From Brachionus koreanus (taxonomy: Eukaryota > Rotifera > Eurotatoria > Ploima > Brachionidae), in NCBI GenBank assembly GCA_016987375.1, contig PJRA01000343.1, positions 865,071 through 876,638 on the forward strand: a stretch of DNA of 11,568 nucleotides. The letters are read 5' to 3'. The translations under genes were made by a program, and so were the position numbers. The notes under the pieces are model-generated. The model saw only the letters and a program-made list of their open reading frames with translations, searched no databases and had not been told where the DNA came from. Numbering within the stretch: position 1 is the first letter of the stretch; every line of letters starts with the position of its first letter. Below, piece by piece: positions 7,646 through 11,568 of the stretch.

Positions 7646-8095
7646 AATTTTTGAAGGATCCATCTCTATCGATGATGATATTTCCACAAAACCTAAAATT
7701 TTGATTCTCCTTGCAAAACAATAGCATTTGTCCGGCTTTATTTTAAGTTCGTTGTCCTTTAATGCTTTTGCAATCAGTTTTATATGTTCTTTATGATTAC
7801 AACATGTTTTAGAATGAATAATTATATAATCCAAATCACTTCACAAAATGGCATATTTCCAAATATCCGTTTCTGTTATTGTTTTTTGATTTAATTTTCT
7901 GTAGTCAATACAAAAACGTTTACTCCCATCTTTCTTTGGTATTAAGACCACAGTTGATGACCATGGTGAAGTGGAAATTTCTATTATATCATTATCTATC
8001 ATTGTTTTGACTTCATTTTGAATTATTTCTCGTTCTTTCAGATATTTTCTATAAGTTCTTTGAAATATTGGGATTTCGTCAGTTGTTCTAATCAC
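7643..8095 (-). pseudogene. Gypsy reverse transcriptase with active-site deletion
   Basis: A single reading frame with one TGA (7841-7843) covers the N-terminal fingers and the palm end of a Ty3/gypsy RT. The first part reads RTTDEIPIFQRTYRKYL, ISTSPWSSTVVLIPKKDG and RFCIDYRKLNQKT, all canonical. Then TITETD is followed at once by IWKYAIL and the block around motif C. The roughly 90 residues that normally carry motif A (the LD...GY..I block with the first catalytic Asp) and motif B (PFGL.NAP) are gone. Motif C, normally YLDD followed by II, reads DLDY here (7837-7826), so the second of the paired aspartates is a tyrosine. IIIHSKT, LKIKPDKC and KILGF follow normally. The enzyme would be inactive. 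Confidence 0.87.
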
Positions 8096-8340
8096 GTATT
8101 TATCGACTTTACTCTTTTTAAGTTCTCATATGCTGATTGCAAATCTATCTTTTATATAATTTAAGGCTTCTTTAAAGTATGGATATTCACTTTCATCTAG
8201 TTTGTCCTTTGGTTTAATTTCTATTTATCTGAAAAGGATTCTAAAGGCCATTCCTCGTTAAAATTGTATTCATCATCTGAATTATTTTAGTCCAGGAATA
8301 TTTCATTTATTAATTTTTCAGTTAAAAATTGATTACAGTA
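8096..8340 (-). pseudogene. Gypsy protease-RT linker, decayed
   Basis: Short stop-broken pieces continue the gypsy polyprotein between protease and RT, for example EYNFNEEWPLESFSDK near 8225-8270 and FAISI...KSKVDKYVIRTTDEIP leading into the RT. Stops and frame changes separate the protease frame from the RT frame. Linkers like this are poorly conserved, so its assignment rests on position. Confidence 0.55.
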
Positions 8341-8715
8341 TTATTTTTCTGACACATCAAGAAAAATAACTTCACTTGGGAATTTCAAGCTTCTTTCAAT
8401 CGGATTAAGACTTGCTCCTGTAGGCATAAACCAATTAAGGCCTAACAGCCCATCATTGTCTTCATGATCTATAATTAGAAATTCGAGGTTGCATACATGA
8501 TTTTCGATATTTAATTTTAAAGTATCTGTTTTTCCGATTACTTTAATAAAATAATTATCTGCTGTTTTTTTTCTAAAGTCAGATTCCTTAACAGTTATTT
8601 TATTTCTTTCCACAAATTTTTTTCTCAATATGGAAGTTGTACATCCGCTTTCAAGTGTTATATATAAAAGCTTCCCTCTATCACATGTGTACACATAATC
8701 TTGTTTTAGTTTAAA
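8341..8715 (-). pseudogene. Gypsy retropepsin with Asp-to-Glu at the active site
   Basis: An unbroken frame of about 120 codons, starting at the -1 slippery site and ending at 8341-8343. It encodes LLYITLESGCTTSILRKKF, where the retropepsin active-site triad D-[ST]-G appears as E-S-G (Glu codon 8650-8652). The second landmark, GLLGLNWF (8455-8428), corresponds to the conserved ILG.DWL block of gypsy proteases, and it sits at the normal distance. The length is normal for a gypsy protease domain. There is no ATG start; it is expected to be made as a Gag-Pol fusion by frameshifting. Apart from the Asp-to-Glu change the domain is well preserved. Aspartic proteases need the aspartate, so activity is unlikely. 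Confidence 0.82.
8706..8715 (-). promoter_or_regulatory. Putative -1 ribosomal frameshift site T_TTA_AAC before gag stop
   Basis: On the minus strand the gag frame ends AAT TTA AAC TAA. The bases 8715-8709 are TTTAAAC, a canonical X_XXY_YYZ slippery heptamer in the correct zero-frame phase, and the stop TAA (8708-8706) follows directly. Slipping back one base gives TTT AAA CTA AAA CAA GAT, which is precisely the open protease frame. A perfect 12-base palindrome, ATGTGTACACAT, lies 12 bases downstream (8696-8685) but is only a weak candidate for a stimulatory structure. Gag-Pol frameshifting is known in many Ty3/gypsy elements. Confidence 0.7.
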
Positions 8716-9230
8716 TTGTCTAAATCATTGTTTACTTCCTCAACAATATTCATTTTTCTAGGATAACGATTTAGTTTTCGGTTATTGTTCTTCACCCTAC
8801 ATTGTGAAATCTTTTGACCCGACTTTTTGAATCCAAAGCATCCTGTGGTTTCTGAATTTTGAAACATTTTCTTTTCCCTTTTGTTCATTCCTTTGACTTC
8901 TAAATTTTGAGCCGTATTCTTTTTCGTTAATTGCGGATTTGATGAAAGAGTCCTTAAAATTAAAATTATTTTGTTTTGAAAAGTTGACAACCGTGTGTTA
9001 GTCATTTTTACCAAGCCCTTTACTTAAAATTCTCGCATGCTTGATGGCATCATCTAGCGTTTCTACTTTTTTACTCTCCAATTCTGCCCTTTCTTATCTT
9101 TCTTATCTATTTTATTTGCAATTGTCTAAATTTCATTATATTATCCTAAAAATTTGACATGAGTTCAACACTTTTAAGTTCTGATCTGAGTCCTCTCTTT
9201 ATTTTTTCTCTCAATTTGAAAAATTGATAG
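8706..9230 (-). pseudogene. Gypsy gag C-terminal half with degenerate zinc knuckle
   Basis: Gag-like pieces in order on the minus strand: FFKLREKIKRGLRSELKSVE (about 9228-9160), with the hydrophobic/basic spacing of retrotransposon capsid C-terminal helices. Then ELESKKVETLDDAIKHARI (about 9080-9030) with stop 9000-8998, matching the common 'tleeAi..A..le' capsid motif. Then, in another frame, a stretch open to the stop 8708-8706 with CFGFKKSGQKISQC at 8840-8799. That last motif has CX2CX4HX4C spacing, but the second Cys is Phe and the His is Gln, so only two of four zinc ligands remain. It is followed by a basic tail (KNNNRKLNRYPRK) as in nucleocapsids. The N-terminal half is not recognisable. 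Confidence 0.68.
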
Positions 9231-9344
9231 CATACATTTTATTTTTTATTTTTAATATTTTAATTAAATTAATATATATTTTTACTTTTATATTACTAAT
9301 TATTTGTAATTATGTTTTTACATTTTCTTTTTATTTTTTTTTTT

Positions 9345-9465
9345 ATAGTGGGTTCCATGATAAAATTATTATGGAGCCCTTAAATAAAAAAGTTAACTGG
9401 TAAACAAATGCCAGATAGACGATTGTCTTTTTTAACTTTTGTTCACAATTAATAAATAAATAAAT
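9345..9465 (+). mobile_element. LINE-like 3' end: 13-bp hairpin and (AATA)n tail
   Basis: A 30-base hairpin at 9350-9379 has a 13-bp stem with two G-T wobbles and an AAAT loop (GGGTTCCATGATA paired with TATTATGGAGCCC). About 70 bases later comes AATAAATAAATAAAT (9451-9465), the same terminal repeat as at 2832-2846. No protein homology lies upstream on the plus strand, so this would be a very short 5'-truncated LINE copy or a derived non-autonomous element. It lies beyond the gag end of the gypsy remnant, where a 5' LTR would be expected. Confidence 0.45.
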
Positions 9466-9613
9466 ACAAGGTTTATAATAAAATTAAATTTCACACTCAA
9501 TTAATAAAAGATAGTGGGCAATTTAGGGCGAAAAAAGGTATTAATTTGACAAGTCAATCTGCCAATCGTAACAAAGATGGCATAAAGTCATCATGGTTAG
9601 TTCATTCAATTGA

Positions 9614-11215
9614 AGCCAAGGAATTGATCTTACTCTTTATAATTGGGTTTGTCTTAAATGCCATAAATCACTTTCTAATTCTTACCCAGATAAAGATACC
9701 AACTCTTTATTTTACGATTAGAATGCTTCAGAAATAACAAAAGCAGTTCCTTCGGACGAAAACAGCATTGTCACAGAAGAAACCTTTCAAATACCGTTTT
9801 CGTCTTCGGAGCCTGTTTCATTAGATTTTACGGATATTGATGACCAGAGATGTAAAATTCTCACTGGTATTTCAAGAGAAAAATTTTTTGATTTGTATAA
9901 TTCCATTTCTAATGCCGTTTTCCCCGGTAGAGTATCACTTTTTAACGCACTTGGCTTTTACTTAACGAAACTAAGAACAGGCGTTTCTACAAGTCAGTTG
10001 TCCGCTTTTTTTCCGATAGCTTCATATGATAAAATAAAACGGTGCATCCGGAGAATTAGAGATTTTCTCAGCAATGAATTTACTCCATTGTATGTAGGCT
10101 TTCGATCAACAAACCGTAACGACATTAATAAAAATCACACAACAACTATGTCAAAGGTTTTATTAAAGCAAATGACAACGACTTAATTTCTAAATGGAAT
10201 GCCACTTATATCATCAAGAAAAGTCATCATCATGTAGCTTTCAAAAAGCCTCCTTTTCAGAGCACAAAAAGCGGAGTTTTTTGAAGTTTATGCTTATTGG
10301 TTTATCGAATTGAACGTTAATTCATGCCATTGTCCCATTTTTTTCGAACGGGAAAAACAATGATGACAAAATTTTGCAAAATATTATTGTCAAAAAAGAG
10401 GAAGCAGGAAGCTGGTTCTAGTAACTTGATATTTTCATAGCAGATCGATGATTTAGAGATACTAAAGCATTTTTGAAAAATAAAAACTTTGAGCCAAAAA
10501 TATTGATAGTGCATATGGGAGAATAAAACGTTGGAATTCTCTAGCAACGTTATGCAAATACAAACATAAGATATTTGGAACAATATTTTAGATTTACTTG
10601 TGCTCTTATTAACAAGTATCGTCCCCAGCTTGCCTCTACAAACAATAATGACGAAATTGAATTGTATTAAGAAATGGGACAAAAATCAGAACAAGAAAAT
10701 CCGCTGGTTAACCAAAAAGAAAAAAATCGAAAACGATTTTCGAATAAAAGAATTGTTGATTTTAGTGAATTTGTTTATCCAAAGTTAAACGAAGAATATA
10801 TCAAATCTTTATTTTTCGACGTAACTCAACTCAAGCAGAGCATATCATATTCACATTAGCACATTGATGGGAATGGCAATTATAAATTTGAATTTTTTGA
10901 AGAAAATTTTAATTTAATTAATGTTAAAATTCAGTCACGATTTGTTTCAAGACAGGTTCATAATACATGGATCAAATTTACAAAAAACACTGATAATTGG
11001 TTGGTACTGTGATTGTAAAAGTGGCTCAAAAGCATTTGGAGCATGTTCGCATATAACAAGCGTTCTATGGTTTTTAGGAATTGCAAAAAATAATCCTGGA
11101 CATCTTGAAAAAAGAAAAGTTTTATTTATTCGAATTTGTCATGGACTGTAACAAAGATGTTTTAGAAGATGAAGATCCTTCTGCAGTTGACAATGGCTCG
11201 GATGAAGAAAAATGA
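9614..11215 (+). pseudogene. DDE (DDE_Tnp_4-like) transposase with C-terminal SWIM zinc finger, broken
   Basis: The protein follows the layout of an animal DDE_Tnp_4-type transposase. NWVCLKCHKSL (9641-9673) is a possible N-terminal Cys finger; TAG 9719-9721. Then DFTDIDDQRCKILTGISR and LGFYLTKLRTGVSTSQLSAFF, the KLRTG.S...L..lF helix-turn-helix block (9722-10186 open). Catalytic pieces: NATYIIKKS at 10198 (where DGTY is usual, so the first Asp is Asn); NGKNNDDKILQNII (about 10347-10388); DIFIADR-stop-FRD (10428-10460), the DRGFRD motif with Gly changed to TGA; and IDSAYGRIKRW (10502-10534), where the third acidic residue, usually Glu, is Asp. About 40 residues seem missing before it. TCALINKYRP and DFSEFVYPKLNEEYI follow. 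The SWIM finger WYCDCKSGSKAFGACSH (CxC...CxH, 11005-11055) ends the domain part, then an acidic tail (DNGSDEEK, stop 11213-11215). Confidence 0.85.
11005..11055 (+). other. SWIM zinc finger (CxCxnCxH) of the transposase
   Basis: CDC then nine residues, then CSH gives all four zinc ligands of a SWIM domain, followed by SVLWFLG, the usual hydrophobic helix. It is the best-conserved part of the disabled transposase. The upstream conserved KIQSRFVSRQVHNTWIKF block (about 10925-10980) is in a different frame, so a frameshift lies near 10985. Confidence 0.82.
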
Positions 11216-11568
11216 AAACTTTCTGCAAAAAATTTAAATAAAAAAAAATCATATAATAAATTTTTAATTTTTTCTTGATTATTAATTTTTGACCCTAAAA
11301 GTAAACAATACCATCTTGTAGCAAATTAATTTATCTATCAGAAAATACATGATAATATTATCCTTTGAAAATATATAATAAAATTTTGATTTATAAGAAA
11401 CTATTTATAAATTTGGATTTTTTAGTAAAAACTTACTCGAAGCCGAATTTTTTTTCTATAAACCCTAAATAAAATTTTCTATATAAGGGTTTTCAAATGT
11501 CCAGATTTATATTTTAAGGTCAAAAGTTATGTAACTCATTTATTTTAAGTGTTTCAACACAATGTATG
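11216..11568. other. AT-rich flank downstream of the transposase
   Basis: No gene is visible. Two short inverted repeats: TTTTGACC (11287-11294) with GGTCAAAA (11518-11525), and AAACCCT (11460-11466) with AGGGTTT (11486-11492). A terminal inverted repeat of the DDE element should lie in this stretch or just beyond, but I could not pair any segment here with sequence upstream of 9614. Confidence 0.4.

Larger units (their letters stand above)
7326..9230 (-). mobile_element. Ty3/gypsy LTR retrotransposon remnant, gag to RNase H
   Basis: Gag, retropepsin, RT, RT connection and the C-terminal end of RNase H follow each other in the normal Ty3/gypsy order on the minus strand. Integrase and the 3' LTR should lie to the left but are absent: a plus-strand LINE end abuts the RNase H. 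No 5' LTR is recognisable to the right, where a LINE-like tail begins at about 9345. The left-hand gypsy remnant (397-1067, +) is a different family, judging by its intact and different zinc knuckle. Individual parts are described separately. Confidence 0.85.

Noticed and set aside
10317..10682. Open frame of 121 codons on the minus strand
   Set aside because: It overlaps the catalytic part of the plus-strand DDE transposase, which has clear family motifs. The minus-strand protein has no recognisable motif.
10600..10788. Open frame of 62 codons on the plus strand
   Set aside because: It overlaps the transposase linker (TCALINKYRP onward) in a different frame, and the transposase frame continues into the conserved DFSEFVYPKL block.
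11287..11525. TTTTGACC / GGTCAAAA as terminal inverted repeats of an element
   Set aside because: Only 8 bp, and it encloses no coding sequence. Such short pairs are common in AT-rich DNA.

Overview
The window is strongly AT-rich eukaryotic DNA made almost entirely of broken transposable elements. I found no intact host gene, no rRNA or tRNA, no CRISPR array and no bacterial-type operon. The mix (LINE, Ty3/gypsy, EnSpm/CACTA-like and a DDE transposase with a C-terminal SWIM zinc finger) points to an invertebrate animal. A rotifer such as Brachionus would fit the base composition and the style of the proteins, but that is a guess from general familiarity, not a match.

Layout, left to right. 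1-205 (-) is the C-terminal piece of a LINE reverse transcriptase. 397-1067 (+) is a decayed gypsy-type gag/protease remnant with an intact CCHC knuckle. 1913-2119 (+) is a jockey-like LINE RT fragment, followed by decayed sequence and a LINE-like 3' tail (2755-2846). 2858-3277 (+) is a probable C-terminal piece of an EnSpm transposase. 3295-3390 is a GC-richer block ending in (ACT)5. 3592-4422 (-) is the N-terminal third of an EnSpm transposase. 4980-7323 (+) is a 5'-truncated LINE with most of its RT and its 3' end, broken by one frame change near its start, four stops and one single-base insertion. It abuts a gypsy element on the opposite strand (7326-9230, -) that keeps gag, protease, RT and RNase H pieces in order but lacks integrase and visible LTRs. 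9345-9465 (+) is another LINE-like 3' tail. 9614-11215 (+) is a nearly full-length but disabled DDE/SWIM transposase.

None of these elements looks able to move by itself: catalytic residues are replaced or deleted in the LINE, the gypsy and the DDE element. The most informative signal is in the right-hand gypsy element. A canonical T_TTA_AAC slippery heptamer lies directly before the gag stop, and the protease frame continues exactly in the -1 frame, which looks like a fossil programmed frameshift site. The same element has lost two catalytic segments (RT motifs A-B and most of RNase H) with the flanking conserved blocks joined closely. I see no convincing new biological system. This is a retrotransposon and DNA-transposon graveyard with a few well-preserved signals.
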